From contig JOFO01000013.1 of assembly GCA_000721275.1 (NCBI GenBank), positions 1 to 64,000 of the forward strand: a stretch of DNA of 64,000 bases, read 5' to 3'. The translations under genes and the position numbers were made by a program. Shown in pieces: positions 30,484 to 37,955 of the stretch. Position 1 is the stretch's first letter; each line of letters opens with the position of its first letter. The DNA comes from Microtetraspora glauca. GTDB lineage: Bacteria; Actinomycetota; Actinomycetes; Streptomycetales; Streptomycetaceae. Under the pieces are notes generated by a model, which saw nothing but the letters and a program-made list of their open reading frames with translations, had not been told where the DNA came from and did not search any database.

Positions 30484-31211
30484 GAGTACGACCTCCGCTG
30501 GTCCGGAGCCGGGATCTGGGCGCCCTTGTACTCGACGGCGATGCCGCCGAGCGGATAGTCCTTGCGCTGCGGGTGGCCCTGCCAGTCGTCCGGCATCATG
30601 ATCCGGGTGAGGGCCGGGTGGCCTTCGAAGACGATCCCGAAGAAGTCGTACGTCTCGCGCTCGTGCCAGTCGTTCGTCGGGTAGACGGCGACGAGGGACG
30701 GGATCCGCGGGTCGGCGTCGGGGGCGGAGACCTCCAGCCGGATCAGCCGCCCGTGGGTGAGCGACCGCAGGTGGTAGACGGCGTGCAGCTCGCGGCCCTT
30801 GTCGCCCGGGTAGTGGACGCCGGAGACGCCGGTGCAGAGCTCGAAGCGGAGCGCCGGGTCGTCGCGCAGGGTGCGGGCCACGCGGACCAGGTGCTCGCGC
30901 TCGATGTGGAAGGTGAGCTCGCCGCGGTCGACGACCGTCTTCTCGATGGCGTTCTCGGGGACGAGCCCCTGCTCCTCCAGGGCGCCTTCGAGCTCGTCGG
31001 CGACCTCGTCGAACCAGCCGCCGTAGGGGCGGGCGGCCGGGCCGGGGAGGCGGATCGAGCGGACGAGGCCGCCGTAACCGGAGGTGTCGCCGCCGTTGTT
31101 CGCGCCGAACATGCCGCGCTGGAGCCGTACCTCCTCCCCGTGGTCACCGCGCTGCCCGGGCAGGTTCTGCGCGGAGAGCTCCTTCTCGGGGTTCGGCGTT
31201 TCTTCGCTCAA
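30480..31211 (-). CDS. nuoC: NADH-quinone oxidoreductase subunit C, TTG start
   Basis: A 243-residue 30-kDa-type subunit. The family signature [16 protein letters not shown] and the following [15 protein letters not shown] are complete. The reading frame opens upstream inside nuoB with no plausible start. TTG 31211 fits because its last two bases plus the next A form the nuoB stop (TTGA), the same four-base coupling used by its neighbours. About 60 Gly- and charge-rich residues precede the core domain. Confidence 0.94.
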
Positions 31212-31762
31212 CGCAGCAGACCCTTCATCTCGATGGTCGGCAGTGCCTTCAGCGCCGCCTCCTCCGCCTCGCGGGCCGCCTCCTCGGCGTTCACGCCGAG
31301 CTTGGAGCCCTGGATCTTCTGGTGGAGCTTGAGGATCGCGTCCATCAGCATCTCCGGGCGCGGCGGGCAGCCCGGCAGGTAGATGTCGACCGGCACGATG
31401 TGGTCGACGCCCTGCACGATCGCGTAGTTGTTGAACATGCCGCCCGAGGAGGCGCAGACGCCCATGGAGATCACCCACTTGGGGTTGGGCATCTGGTCGT
31501 AGACCTGCCGCAGGACGGGCGCCATCTTCTGGCTGACCCGGCCGGCGACGATCATCAGGTCGGCCTGGCGCGGGGAGCCGCGGAAGACCTCCATGCCGAA
31601 GCGGGCGAGGTCGTAGCGGCCGGCGCCGGTCGTCATCATCTCGATGGCGCAGCAGGCGAGGCCGAAGGTCGCGGGGAAGACGGACGCCTTCCGGACCCAG
31701 CCCGCGGCCTGCTCGACGGTGGTCAGCAGGAAACCGCTGGGCAGCTTCTCTTCGAGTCCCAT
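31208..31762 (-). CDS. nuoB: NADH-quinone oxidoreductase subunit B
   Basis: A 184-residue subunit carrying the terminal cluster N2, which hands electrons to quinone. The four ligands are the unusual adjacent pair Cys37-Cys38 (LACCAIEMM), Cys103 (MGVCASSGG) and Cys132 ([10 protein letters not shown]). The core is normal. A charged alanine-rich tail ends the protein. Confidence 0.96.
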   Translation of the reverse strand: MGLEEKLPSGFLLTTVEQAAGWVRKASVFPATFGLACCAIEMMTTGAGRYDLARFGMEVFRGSPRQADLMIVAGRVSQKMAPVLRQVYDQMPNPKWVISMGVCASSGGMFNNYAIVQGVDHIVPVDIYLPGCPPRPEMLMDAILKLHQKIQGSKLGVNAEEAAREAEEAALKALPTIEMKGLLR

Positions 31763-31779
31763 GGGTGCTCCTCAGCCCC

Positions 31780-32139
31780 TCAGTCCCATTCCAGGCCGCC
31801 GCGCCGCCACACGTAGGCGTAGGCGACGAAGACGGTGAGCACGAAGAGCAGCATCTCCACGAGCCCGAAAAGCCCCAGGGCGTCGAAGGTGACGGCCCAG
31901 GGGTAGAGGAAGACGATCTCGATGTCGAAGACGATGAAGAGCATCGCCGTCAGGTAGTACTTGATGGGGAAGCGGCCTCCCCCGGCGGGCGTCGGCGTGG
32001 GCTCGATGCCGCACTCGTACGCCTCAAGTTTTGCCCTGTTGTACCGCTTTGGCCCGATTAGCGTGGCCATGACCACGGAGAAGATCGCAAACCCCGCACC
32101 CAGGGCACCGAGCACGAGGATGGGCGCGTACGCATTCAC
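31780..32139 (-). CDS. nuoA: NADH-quinone oxidoreductase subunit A
   Basis: A 119-residue membrane subunit with three helices and the conserved loop [11 protein letters not shown], followed by [20 protein letters not shown]. It is the first gene of the operon. GTG 32139 is chosen because a GGAG-type ribosome site precedes it and the longer frame runs into the promoter. The untranslated leader is about 120 nt if the proposed promoter is right. Confidence 0.95.
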   Translation of the reverse strand: MNAYAPILVLGALGAGFAIFSVVMATLIGPKRYNRAKLEAYECGIEPTPTPAGGGRFPIKYYLTAMLFIVFDIEIVFLYPWAVTFDALGLFGLVEMLLFVLTVFVAYAYVWRRGGLEWD

Positions 32140-32231
32140 GCTCCTCGCTCCTTCCAGTCGTCCTTGACCGTTGGACCGCACTGTCGGCTCGCTCGCGGAG
32201 CCCCGCGGCGACCTCCGGGAAGATCGCCCAC

Positions 32232-32249
32232 ATGTGAGGCAGTTCACAA
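32232..32249. promoter_or_regulatory. Rex-like operator upstream of nuoA
   Basis: The 18-base sequence ATGTGAGGCAGTTCACAA matches the Streptomyces Rex operator TTGTGAACGCGTTCACAA at all eight bases of the right half and five of eight in the left half. Rex is the NADH/NAD+ sensing repressor, and nuo operons are known targets in S. coelicolor. It lies just downstream of the proposed nuoA -10, where bound Rex would block initiation. Confidence 0.7.
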
Positions 32250-32264
32250 GCCCGACGTCCGCGT

Positions 32265-32294
32265 ATCTTAAGCCCGCCCCTCTGTGATCTGCGA
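32265..32294 (-). promoter_or_regulatory. Candidate nuo operon promoter
   Basis: On the minus strand a TAAGAT -10 hexamer (32270-32265) lies 18 bases downstream of TCGCAG (32294-32289), a weak -35. Initiation would be near 32258, about 119 nt before nuoA. The -10 is good for Streptomyces; the -35 is poor, as expected for an activated or Rex-repressed promoter. Confidence 0.45.
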
Positions 32295-32582
32295 CACGGG
32301 GGTCGCCAACGGATTTGTGATCTCCACCACCTGACGAAGGATCATGAAGTCGGATGAGCAGTGATCTTGTCGCGTGAAGCGCCCAGGTGATCACCAGGTG
32401 TGACATTCGGACCGGAAATCGCTGGTCGGAACGGGTGGCGCTCTATCAAGAGATGGGCCGTGCAAGCAAATTGGCAGTGGACGCGTCTGGGTGATATAGG
32501 CAGGGCCGTCGCCCGTCCGAGGGGCCCGCGGGACGGAAGTGGACGCCGCGGCTCCGTGTGCACGCGTTCACGAGACGAGGGT

Positions 32583-32596
32583 GTGACCTGCGTCAC
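32583..32596. promoter_or_regulatory. Crp-type operator
   Basis: GTGACCTGCGTCAC matches the S. coelicolor Crp consensus GTGnCnnGnGnCAC at every fixed position. It lies about 240 bases before the NlpC/P60 start and about 440 before nuoA. Crp in Streptomyces links germination and antibiotic production, and cell-wall hydrolases are plausible targets. Binding is inferred. Confidence 0.5.
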
Positions 32597-32802
32597 GCCG
32601 CGGCGGCCCGAAAAGAACGGGGCTTGGCCATCGGCTTCAAGAGGTGGTAAGCGAGGGGCAATTCGGGCATCTCATTGAAAACCCATGATCAAGGGCACAA
32701 TGAGCCGTGCCCGTTTTGCCCGTTACGGCGTCAATAAGGGGGCCGAGGAAGCGGATTGTGGAGTTCCGGTCGTAACTGTGGCGCAACCCACGTTTCTTGA
32801 AG

Positions 32803-32828
32803 GGAACCGTGAAGCCCTGATAGCGGTT
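32803..32828 (+). promoter_or_regulatory. Candidate ECF-type promoter for a leaderless NlpC/P60 mRNA
   Basis: GGAAC (32803-32807), 18 bases, then GTT (32826-32828) resembles ECF promoters of the SigR type. Initiation would fall at or next to ATG 32835, which has no ribosome site in front of it. The agreement of spacing and missing ribosome site is the main support. Confidence 0.4.
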
Positions 32829-32834
32829 GTACCC

Positions 32835-33767
32835 ATGTCCCACACCGCTCACATACCCAGCCACCGGAAGCCCCGCCGCAGCGCCTCGAAGCTCGCGCTC
32901 CGCGCCGGAGTTGCCGGTGGCGTCCTCGGCACCATCGCGGTGGCCGGTGCTGCCGGCCCGGCGAGTGCCGAGCCGGTGACCGAGACCATCGAGATGCCCA
33001 CCCTGGGCTCTCTCACCGCGGACCTCTCCAGCGCCGTGGCCGCCTCCGCCGAGGCGTCCCAGCAGGAGGCCCTCGACCAGAGCCTGCAGGCCCAGGAGGC
33101 CGCCGCCCTGGAGAAGGCCGCCAAGGAGGCCAAGAAGGCCAAGGCCGAGGCCGACCGCAAGGCCGAGGCCGAGCGCGCCGAGAAGGCCCGCCAGGAGGCC
33201 GAGGCGAAGGCCGAGCGCGAGCGCGCCGAGGCCGAGGCCCGCGCCGAGGCGCAGGCCCGCGCCGCCCGCGACGCCGCCCGCACCCAGCTGCGCACCACCG
33301 CGGCGTCCGACGCGTCCTCCTCGTCCTCCTCCTCGGACTCCGGTTCGCGCGCGGACTCGTCGAGCGACAGCGGCTCCTCCGCCTCCTCCTCGGAGTCGAC
33401 CCAGGCCGCCTCCGGCACCGCCGCCGCGATCGTCGCCTTCGCCCGCGCCCAGGTCGGCGACGCGTACGTCACCGGCGGCACCGGCCCCAACTCGTGGGAC
33501 TGCTCCGGCCTCGTCCAGGCCGCCTACGCCGCCGCCGGCATCGACCTGCCGCGCATCTCGTACCAGCAGTCGAGCATGGGCACCTCCGTCTCCCTGGGCA
33601 ACCTCCAGCCGGGCGACATCCTCTACTGGGGCAGCCGCAGCGGCTCGTACCACGTCGCCGTCTACGTCGGCGGCGGCAAGTACGTCGGCGCGCAGAACTC
33701 GTCCACCGGCGTCGTCGAGCGCTCGCTCGACTGGGACCCGCCGTCGGGCGCCGTCCGCATCCTCTGA
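32835..33767 (+). CDS. NlpC/P60 family peptidoglycan endopeptidase
   Basis: A 310-residue secreted hydrolase. The signal region (residues 1-46, SKLALRAGVAGGVLGTIAVA) is followed by a long Ala/Glu/Lys coiled coil at about 65-150, a Ser/Asp-rich spacer at 155-190, and the NlpC/P60 domain at 195-310. The catalytic Cys223 is in NSWDCSGLVQ and His273 in SYHVAVYVGG. These enzymes cut stem peptides in the wall during growth, division or germination. The coiled coil could mediate self-inhibition or partner binding, as in RipA/CwlO-type enzymes. The ATG at 32835 has no clear ribosome site. Confidence 0.93.
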   Translation: MSHTAHIPSHRKPRRSASKLALRAGVAGGVLGTIAVAGAAGPASAEPVTETIEMPTLGSLTADLSSAVAASAEASQQEALDQSLQAQEAAALEKAAKEAKKAKAEADRKAEAERAEKARQEAEAKAERERAEAEARAEAQARAARDAARTQLRTTAASDASSSSSSSDSGSRADSSSDSGSSASSSESTQAASGTAAAIVAFARAQVGDAYVTGGTGPNSWDCSGLVQAAYAAAGIDLPRISYQQSSMGTSVSLGNLQPGDILYWGSRSGSYHVAVYVGGGKYVGAQNSSTGVVERSLDWDPPSGAVRIL

Positions 33768-33788
33768 TCCCGGGCGATCGGAGCAGTA

Positions 33789-33827
33789 CGAAGGGCCGTC
33801 ACTCCTCGGGGGAGCGACGGCCCTTCG
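33789..33827. terminator. Bidirectional terminator
   Basis: CGAAGGGCCGTC (33789-33800) pairs with GACGGCCCTTCG (33816-33827), with CTCC/GGAG extending the stem inward. It separates the NlpC/P60 stop (33767) from the convergent reductase stop (33848). Confidence 0.85.
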
Positions 33828-33847
33828 GCGTGTCCGGGGCCCGGGCG

Positions 33848-35134
33848 TCAGGCCTTCGGGGCGACCTTCGAGAGGCCGTTGATGATGCGGTCCATCGCGT
33901 CGCCGCCCGTGGGGTCGGTGAGGTTGGCCAGCATCTTGAGGGTGAACTTCATCAGGAGCGGGTGGGTCAGGCCGCGCTGGGTGGCGATCTTCATGATCTT
34001 CGGGTTGCCGATGAGCTTCACGAAGGCGCGGCCCAGCGTGTAGTAGCCGCCGTAGGTGTCCTTGAGGACGCGCGGGTAGCGCTGGAGGGCCAGTTCGCGC
34101 TGGGCGGGGGTGGCGCGGGCGTGGGCCTGGACGATGACGTCGGCGGCGATCTGGCCGGACTCCATCGCGTAGGCGATGCCCTCGCCGTTGAACGGGTTGA
34201 CCAGGCCGCCCGCGTCGCCGACGAGCAGCAGGCCCTTGGTGTAGTGCGGCTGGCGGTTGAAGGCCATCGGGAGGGCCGCGCCGCGGATCGGCGTCGTCAT
34301 GTTCTCCGGGGTGAAGCCCCAGTCCTCCGGCATCGACGCGCACCACGTCTTCAGCACCTCGCGCCAGTCCAGCTCACGGAAGGCGGACGAGGAGTCGAGG
34401 ATGCCCAGGCCGACGTTGGAGGTGCCGTCGCCCATGCCGAAGATCCAGCCGTAGCCGGGGAGGAGGCGGTCCTCGGGGCCGCGCTTGTCCCACAGCTCCA
34501 GCCACGACTCCAGGTAGTCGTCGTCGTGCCGGGGGGTCGTGAAGTACGTGCGGACGGCGACGCCCATCGGGCGGTCCTCGCGCCGGTGCAGGCCCATGGC
34601 GAGGGACAGGCGCGTCGAGTTGCCGTCGGCGGCGACGACCAGCGGGGCGTGGAAGGTGACCTCGGTCTTCTCCTCGCCGAGCTTGGCGTGGACGCCGGTG
34701 ATCCGGCCGGTGCGGGCGTCCACGACCGGGGCGCCGACGTTGCAGCGCTCGTACAGGCGGGCGCCGGCCTTCTGCGCCTGCCGGGCCAGCATCTCGTCGA
34801 AGTCGTCGCGCTTGCGGACCAGTCCGTAGTCCGGGTACGAGGCGAGGTCGGGCCAGTCCAGCTGGAGCCGCACGCCGCCGCCGATGATCCGCAGGCCCTT
34901 GTTGCGCAGCCAGCCGGCCTCTTCGGAGATGTCGATGCCCATCGAGACGAGCTGCTTCGTGGCGCGCGGGGTGAGGCCGTCGCCGCAGACCTTCTCGCGC
35001 GGGAACGCCGTCTTCTCCAGGAGCAGCACGTCCAGGCCGGCCTTGGCCAGGTAGTACGCGGTGGTGGAGCCGGCCGGGCCCGCTCCGACGACGATCACAT
35101 CTGCGCTGTGCTCGGAGAGGGGGGTCTCGGTCAC
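33848..35134 (-). CDS. Geranylgeranyl reductase family FAD enzyme, probable menaquinone reductase (MenJ-like)
   Basis: A 428-residue flavoprotein. The FAD Rossmann motif VIVVGAGPAGSTTAYYLAKAG is at the N-terminus, followed by the family motif FPREKVCGDGLTPRA, and the second FAD motif GLLLVGDAGGLVNPFNGEGI near residue 290. Relatives saturate double bonds of isoprenoid chains. In mycobacteria MenJ reduces one unit of the menaquinone tail, and streptomycetes contain partially hydrogenated menaquinones. Its place directly downstream of menG, and near mqnA and mqnC, supports the menaquinone role over chlorophyll- or lipid-type substrates. GTG 35134 (VTETPLSEHS) is the start. Confidence 0.87.
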   Translation of the reverse strand: MTETPLSEHSADVIVVGAGPAGSTTAYYLAKAGLDVLLLEKTAFPREKVCGDGLTPRATKQLVSMGIDISEEAGWLRNKGLRIIGGGVRLQLDWPDLASYPDYGLVRKRDDFDEMLARQAQKAGARLYERCNVGAPVVDARTGRITGVHAKLGEEKTEVTFHAPLVVAADGNSTRLSLAMGLHRREDRPMGVAVRTYFTTPRHDDDYLESWLELWDKRGPEDRLLPGYGWIFGMGDGTSNVGLGILDSSSAFRELDWREVLKTWCASMPEDWGFTPENMTTPIRGAALPMAFNRQPHYTKGLLLVGDAGGLVNPFNGEGIAYAMESGQIAADVIVQAHARATPAQRELALQRYPRVLKDTYGGYYTLGRAFVKLIGNPKIMKIATQRGLTHPLLMKFTLKMLANLTDPTGGDAMDRIINGLSKVAPKA

Positions 35135-35272
35135 GGCGAATCTCCCGAAAGGTCGGCGAAGAGGGTCGTAGGGAAGTCTAGGGCGGGCCCCTCCGCCGAC
35201 GACGGCGCCCTGCACCGCCGACCGGGTCTCCGGCGGCGGACGGGCCCGGCGGCGGACGGGGCGCTGCGGGGG

Positions 35273-35968
35273 TTACGCGGGCTTGAAGCCGCGGTGGAGG
35301 GCGACGATGCCGCCGGTCAGGTTCCGCCAGGCCACCTTCGACCAGCCGGCCTTCTGGAGCAGGCCCGCGAGGGACGGCTGGTCGGGCCAGGACTGGATGG
35401 ACTCGGCGAGGTAGACGTACGCGTCGGGGTTGGAGGACACCGCGCGGGCGACCGGCGGCAGCGCGCGCATCAGGTACTCCTCGTACACCGTGCGGAACGG
35501 GCCCCACGTCGGGTGCGAGAACTCGCAGATGACGACCCGGCCGCCGGGCTTCGTCACCCGGTACAGCTCGCGCAGCGCCTGCTCGGTGTCCTGGATGTTG
35601 CGGAGCCCGAAGGAGATCGTCACCGCGTCGAAGACGTCGTCCCGGAAGGGCAGCTTCGTGCCGTCGCCCGCCGTGAACGGCATCCACGGGTGCCGCTGCT
35701 TCCCGACCCGCAGCATGCCGAGCGAGAAGTCGCACGGGACGACGTACGCGCCCGCCCGCGCGAACGGCTGCGAGGAGGTGGCGGTGCCGGCCGCGAGGTC
35801 GAGGACCTTCTGCGCGGGCCGGGCGTCGACCGCCTTGGCGACCTCCTTGCGCCAGCGGCGGTCCTGGCCGAGCGAGAGCACGTCGTTGGTGAGGTCGTAG
35901 TTGGCCGCCACGTCGTCGAACATGGAGGCGACTTCGTGCGGCTGTTTGTCCAGGTTGGCTCGGGTCAC
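35273..35968 (-). CDS. menG: Demethylmenaquinone methyltransferase
   Basis: A 231-residue SAM-dependent methyltransferase of the UbiE/MenG family that adds the ring methyl group in the last step of menaquinone synthesis. Typical segments are [20 protein letters not shown] at the N-terminus, the SAM motif [21 protein letters not shown] and [18 protein letters not shown] start at GTG 35968; ATG 35977 would add three residues. It is divergent from the sigma-factor gene and 138 nt upstream of the MenJ-like reductase on the same strand. Confidence 0.94.
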   Translation of the reverse strand: MTRANLDKQPHEVASMFDDVAANYDLTNDVLSLGQDRRWRKEVAKAVDARPAQKVLDLAAGTATSSQPFARAGAYVVPCDFSLGMLRVGKQRHPWMPFTAGDGTKLPFRDDVFDAVTISFGLRNIQDTEQALRELYRVTKPGGRVVICEFSHPTWGPFRTVYEEYLMRALPPVARAVSSNPDAYVYLAESIQSWPDQPSLAGLLQKAGWSKVAWRNLTGGIVALHRGFKPA

Positions 35969-36084
35969 GGAACCCATTCAAGCAGCCGCCCGAATCTCTC
36001 CCCGTACCGCTTCAACCTTTCGGGCCCGGGCGTGCTCAAGGACGGTCGGACACAGCAGACGGCGGCGAGGAGAGCAGAGGTGCG

Positions 36085-36636
36085 ATGGCAGTGACGACCG
36101 AGGCCGGGCCGAGGGCGGTCCCGGCCGTGGACGTGGGGTCGGAGACCGGGTTCGAGGAGTTCGCGCGCTCCGCGCAGCAGCGGCTGTACCGGACGGCGTA
36201 CCTGCTCTGCGGGGACGCGGAGGGCGCGCGGGACCTGACCCAGACCACGCTCGCGAAGCTGTACCAGCACTGGCGGCGGGCGGGCGCGGCCGAGCATCCG
36301 CTCGCGTACGCCAAGACCGTGCTGACCAGGACGTTCCTCGCCGAGCGGCGGCGCCGGCTGCGGGACCTGCTGGCGCTCGGCCGGGCCGGGGGGACCGTGC
36401 CCGAGGCCGTCGCCGACCACGCCGACCTGCGCGTGACGCTGCTCGCGGCGCTCGCCGAACTCCCGCCCCGGGCGCGGGCGATGGTGGTGCTGCGCTACTG
36501 GGACGACCAGAGCGTGGCCTCCGTGGCGGCGCTGCTGCGGTGCAGCGAGGCCACCGTGAAGAGCCAGTGCTCGCGCTCGCTCGCCCGACTCCGCACCCGG
36601 CTGGCCGACGCCGGGCTCTCGATGGAAGGAAGCTGA
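36085..36636 (+). CDS. SigE-family ECF RNA polymerase sigma factor
   Basis: A 183-residue sigma factor. Region 2 (FEEFARSAQQRLYRTAYLLC, ARDLTQTTLAKLYQHW) and region 4 (LPPRARAMVVLRYWDDQSVA, CSEATVKSQCSRSLARLR) are both present and of normal length for the SACE/SigE-type ECF subfamily common in Streptomyces. No promoter specificity can be given. The next gene, nine bases on, encodes a small membrane protein and probably modulates it. Confidence 0.9.
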   Translation: MAVTTEAGPRAVPAVDVGSETGFEEFARSAQQRLYRTAYLLCGDAEGARDLTQTTLAKLYQHWRRAGAAEHPLAYAKTVLTRTFLAERRRRLRDLLALGRAGGTVPEAVADHADLRVTLLAALAELPPRARAMVVLRYWDDQSVASVAALLRCSEATVKSQCSRSLARLRTRLADAGLSMEGS

Positions 36637-36644
36637 GGTTCACC

Positions 36645-37364
36645 GTGGACACCGATGAGACCTTTCTGCTCCGCGACGCCCTGGACCGTACGGCCGAGGA
36701 CCTTCCGCCGCTGCCCGACCTCGTGCCGCTGGCGGTGCGCGAGGGGCGCAGGCGGCGGGCCCGTGCCCGGTTCGCGGTCGGTACGGCCGCGTTCGCCGTG
36801 GTCACGGCGGGGGCGCTCGGCCTGGCGCTGCTGCCGGGCGGCGGTACCGGCGAGCCGCTGCCGGCCGCGCCGACCGTCCGCGAGACGCGGCTGACGGGGG
36901 CCGACTGGGTCCGCCGTGACGAGTACCGCGGGCAGATGGCCCGGCTGCTGGGCTCGGAGCTGCCGGTGGAGCTCGTCCGGCCGGTGGGCGACCGGGTGAG
37001 CGAGTACGTGATCGAGGCCGGCGGCGGGAGCTTCCGCGCGGTCGTGTCGGTGCGGCGGCCCGTGAACGACGGGGTGCGGCGGGACCGGCGGGAGATGGAG
37101 GTCGGGGAGCTGCGGCTCGGGCCGGTCAGCGAGTCGCCCGACCGGGTGCTGGTGAGGTACGCGTACAAGGACGCCGATGTCGTCCTCGCCGTGTACGCCG
37201 GGAAGGACGGGAAGGTGCCGGTGAAGGCCGCCGACCTGCTCGCCGTCGCCGGGGACTGGTCCTTCCCGAGCCTGGTGGAGCGGGCGTACTTCTACCAGAT
37301 GGAGGCGGACGACCCGCCGCTCGACCCGGTCGCCCCGCCCGCCGGGAATCAGCGGGCGCGGTAG
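36645..37364 (+). CDS. Single-pass membrane protein, candidate anti-sigma partner
   Basis: A 239-residue protein of unknown family. A short cytoplasmic N-terminus (TFLLRDALDRTAEDLPPLPD) is followed by Arg-rich GRRRRARARF and one transmembrane helix at about 40-58 (AVGTAAFAVVTAGALGLALL), then an extracytoplasmic beta-rich region. Topology and position directly after an ECF sigma gene fit an anti-sigma factor, but no zinc-finger (HxxxCxxC) motif is present. GTG 36645 follows GAGG at good spacing. Its last 16 bases overlap the end of the convergent amidohydrolase-like gene. Confidence 0.78.
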   Translation: MDTDETFLLRDALDRTAEDLPPLPDLVPLAVREGRRRRARARFAVGTAAFAVVTAGALGLALLPGGGTGEPLPAAPTVRETRLTGADWVRRDEYRGQMARLLGSELPVELVRPVGDRVSEYVIEAGGGSFRAVVSVRRPVNDGVRRDRREMEVGELRLGPVSESPDRVLVRYAYKDADVVLAVYAGKDGKVPVKAADLLAVAGDWSFPSLVERAYFYQMEADDPPLDPVAPPAGNQRAR

Positions 37365-37948
37365 ACCAGGCGGCCGTCGAGGACCGTGGCCACGCAGGTG
37401 GACGCGCCGCGGCGGACCAGGGTGGCCGGGTCGGGGACGTCGAAGACGGCGAAGCGGGCCGGGGCGCCGGGGGTCGGGCGGGGCAGGAGGATCAGCGGGC
37501 GCGGGGAGAGGGACGGCGGGCCGGGGAGCTGGTCGGGGCGCCGGCCGGTGGCGAGGCCGGCGCGGCGGACCGCGTCGGCCGCGGCGCGGGTGCGCAGCTC
37601 GCCCGCGATCGCGACCGTGCCGTGCGCGAGCAGCCGCTGGACGCCGCGGCGGGCGCTGGCGGCGAGGCGGGCGGGGTCGGCGCGGAAGAGTTCCGCCGCC
37701 CGCTCCCCGGTGATCGGCGCGGTGCCGAGCGTGTCGGCCTCGCGCGGGTCGGGGTGGTAGGTGCGCTCCAGGAGCTCGGGGGCGTACGGGTTGAGCAGGC
37801 CGGGCAGCAGGATGCCGGGCCAGCGGCGGAGGCGGGCGTCCTGGTGGGCGTCCGCCAGTTCCTCGTACGGGCCGACGGCGGCGATCCGGGGGCCGTCGAC
37901 GAGGACGGCCAGCTCCGGGGCGGCGTCGGCGGTGTGGAGGGTGAGCAC
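37349..37948 (-). CDS. Truncated amidohydrolase-like (imidazolonepropionase-like) protein
   Basis: A 199-residue protein that keeps the small beta-sandwich pieces of the amidohydrolase fold at both ends (AVLVDGPRIAAVGPYEEL and CVATVLDGRLVYRAR) plus GILLPGLLNPYAPELLE. The HxH metal motif that should follow PGLLN is replaced by NPY, and the barrel is far too short. It is therefore unlikely to be a metal-dependent deaminase. It starts eight bases after the mqnC stop, on the same strand, so it is co-transcribed. The futalosine pathway can include an aminofutalosine deaminase of this superfamily, which makes a regulatory or structural relic plausible. Confidence 0.72.
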   Translation of the reverse strand: MLTLHTADAAPELAVLVDGPRIAAVGPYEELADAHQDARLRRWPGILLPGLLNPYAPELLERTYHPDPREADTLGTAPITGERAAELFRADPARLAASARRGVQRLLAHGTVAIAGELRTRAAADAVRRAGLATGRRPDQLPGPPSLSPRPLILLPRPTPGAPARFAVFDVPDPATLVRRGASTCVATVLDGRLVYRAR

Positions 37949-37955
37949 GGGGCGG

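Larger units (their letters stand above)
32140..32834. other. 695-nt divergent regulatory region between nuoA and the NlpC/P60 gene
   Basis: No gene is supported here. It is clearly less GC-rich than its surroundings, especially 32620-32830. Besides the Rex-like site and nuo promoter it holds four GTGATC words (32284, 32317, 32361, 32387), the last inside the palindrome GGTGATCACC (32386-32395). It also holds a Crp-type site (32583-32596) and a small hairpin GGGCAC (32693-32698)/GTGCCC (32707-32712) followed by GTTTT. The size and density of motifs suggest heavy regulation of both flanking genes. Confidence 0.6.

Noticed and set aside
32640..32834. Possible cyclic di-AMP (ydaO) riboswitch before the NlpC/P60 gene
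   Set aside because: Wall-hydrolase genes in Streptomyces can have one, but I could not find its conserved core sequences or the paired elements; the same is true before the Rpf gene, whose leader is too short.
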